Origin: Betaproteobacteria bacterium
GTDB lineage: Bacteria > Pseudomonadota > Gammaproteobacteria > Burkholderiales > CAIKXV01
Assembly: GCA_947456915.1 (NCBI GenBank)
Contig: CANGUQ010000193.1
Location: forward strand, 1-7,047
Length of the DNA: 7,047 bases
Reading direction: 5' to 3'
Shown here: in pieces, positions 6,228 to 7,047 of the stretch
Position numbering within the stretch: the first letter of the stretch is position 1
Layout: each line of letters opens with the position of its first letter
Made by a program: the position numbers and the translations under genes
The notes under the pieces: model-generated
Databases searched by the model: none
What the model saw: only the letters and a program-made list of their open reading frames with translations
What the model was told of the DNA's origin: nothing

Positions 6228-6977
6228 ATGAAGACACTGATTGTCAATCCGAACACCACTGACGCGGTGACGCGCATCATACAAGAGGAGGCGCGCCGCT
6301 CCGCGCCGCCGCATCACGAGATCGTTGCCGTCAGTGCACGCTTCGGCACCCAGTACGTCGAGAATCGTGCCGAGGCGGCAATCGCCGGGCACGCGGTACT
6401 GGACGCGATCGCCGCCCATGGCGAGGACTGCGACGCCGTGATCGTCGCCGCGTTCGGCGATCCGGGCGTGGAGGCCGCACGCGAACTGTTCGACGTGCCG
6501 GTGGTCGGCATCTCCGAGTCGGCGTTCCACTTCGCCTACCTGCTCGGGCGCCGCTATTCGGTGGTGTGCATGACGCCGCGCCTGCGCACCTGGTACATCG
6601 AGTGCGCACACGCTGCCGACATGAGCGCACGGCTGGCGAGCGTGCGGGCCCTGCCGACGCTGCCGGGCACTCTGGAGACTGCGCGCACGGCGGCCCGCGC
6701 GGCGCTGCTCGAACAGTGTCTGCGCGCGGTGGACGAGGACGACGCCGAGGTGCTGATCGTCGGCGGCGGGCCGCTCGCCGGGCTCGCGCGCGAGCTTGCG
6801 CCCGAACTTCCGGTGCCGGTGATCGACGGGGTCAGTTGCGCCGTACGCATGGTCGAGGCGCTGCACGCCCTGGGCCCGCGCAAGCCCGTACGGGGCAGCT
6901 TCGCCCGCCCTGCGGCCAAGCCCGCGCTCGGACTCGCCGACCCGCTGCAGCGACGCATCACCCGCGACGGCGACTGA
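6228..6977 (+). CDS. Asp/Glu/hydantoin racemase-family protein lacking the usual catalytic cysteines
   Basis: This 249-residue protein belongs to the Asp/Glu/hydantoin racemase superfamily, whose best-known members epimerise hydantoins, allantoin or amino acids with two cysteines acting as acid and base. The family layout is clear: VNPNTT near the start (6-11), the first half-site region VIVAAFGDPGVEAAREL (71-87), VVGISESAF (92-100), and the second half-site VLIVGGGPLAGLAREL (175-190) followed by VPVIDGVSCAV. In classical hydantoin racemases the half-sites read roughly CFGDPG and GCAG; here the aligned residues are Ala75 and Gly180. The five cysteines present (68, 114, 126, 164, 204) are elsewhere. 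ATG 6228 gives the expected N-terminus, but no ribosome binding site precedes it, so a leaderless transcript is possible. The nearby hydantoinase suggests a shared pathway, with mscL between them in the opposite direction. Superfamily membership is secure; racemase activity is doubtful. Confidence 0.88.
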   Translation: MKTLIVNPNTTDAVTRIIQEEARRSAPPHHEIVAVSARFGTQYVENRAEAAIAGHAVLDAIAAHGEDCDAVIVAAFGDPGVEAARELFDVPVVGISESAFHFAYLLGRRYSVVCMTPRLRTWYIECAHAADMSARLASVRALPTLPGTLETARTAARAALLEQCLRAVDEDDAEVLIVGGGPLAGLARELAPELPVPVIDGVSCAVRMVEALHALGPRKPVRGSFARPAAKPALGLADPLQRRITRDGD

Positions 6978-7003
6978 CGGAGCGCGCACCTCCCGCCGTA
7001 CAG

Positions 7004-7020
7004 GCTGCACCGCGTGCAGC
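7004..7020. repeat. Inverted repeat, possible hairpin after the racemase-family gene
   Basis: GCTGCAC and GTGCAGC form a perfect 7-bp stem around a 3-nt CGC loop, starting 26 nt after the stop codon. No T-run follows, so it is not a canonical intrinsic terminator; it could be a pause or mRNA-end stabilising hairpin, or chance in GC-rich DNA. The remaining bases to the right edge show no supportable gene. Confidence 0.25.
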
Positions 7021-7047
7021 GCCGACCCGCGGCGCCCCGGACCGGCG

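Noticed and set aside
6213..7010. Upstream extension of the mscL frame to 7010
   Set aside because: MscL proteins begin at the amphipathic helix right after ATG 6212; the extension is antisense to the racemase-family gene.
7014..7047. GTG-started frame at the right edge as the beginning of a next gene
   Set aside because: Only about 11 codons are visible, without a ribosome binding site or recognisable sequence.

Overview
This is a high-GC (by eye about two thirds G+C) chromosomal stretch from a proteobacterium, most likely a non-enteric gammaproteobacterium or a close beta/gamma relative. The evidence is the gene order yciO-trpS-scpA-scpB, a YciO that matches the E. coli protein almost from its first residue, and the use of ScpA/ScpB rather than MukBEF, which argues against Enterobacterales and Vibrionales. 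Nothing in the window looks phage-, plasmid- or transposon-derived, and I saw no tRNA, rRNA or CRISPR array.

Left half (1-3754), all on the minus strand and read right to left: yciO (YrdC/Sua5-like, TTG start), trpS (tryptophanyl-tRNA synthetase, long form with a four-cysteine iron-sulfur type motif), scpA and scpB (the kleisin and winged-helix partners of the SMC chromosome-organising complex). trpS, scpA and scpB are separated by 29 nt and 1 nt and are very probably one transcript. scpB runs off the left edge inside an Ala/Glu/Pro/Gly-rich tail.

Right half (3892-6977): a plus-strand pair, a universal stress protein gene and a D-hydantoinase/dihydropyrimidinase gene, diverges from yciO. Their ends overlap by 10 nt because the hydantoinase appears to start at TTG. 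Then come mscL (large mechanosensitive channel) on the minus strand, converging on the hydantoinase gene with a 12-nt gap, and a plus-strand Asp/Glu/hydantoin racemase-family gene whose ATG lies only 15 nt from the divergent mscL ATG. Hydantoinase and racemase-family protein would be expected to work on the same cyclic amide substrates (opening 5-substituted hydantoins or dihydropyrimidines, with epimerisation of the unused enantiomer). However, the racemase-like protein appears to lack both family catalytic cysteines, so its reaction is uncertain, and no N-carbamoylase is present in the window.

No gene-free stretch exceeds 137 nt. The window is mostly ordinary housekeeping and accessory catabolic DNA. 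The points most worth a second look are the Cys-less racemase-family protein, the TrpRS cysteine motif, the mscL insertion between two probably related catabolic genes, and the TTG-started overlap of the stress-protein and hydantoinase genes.
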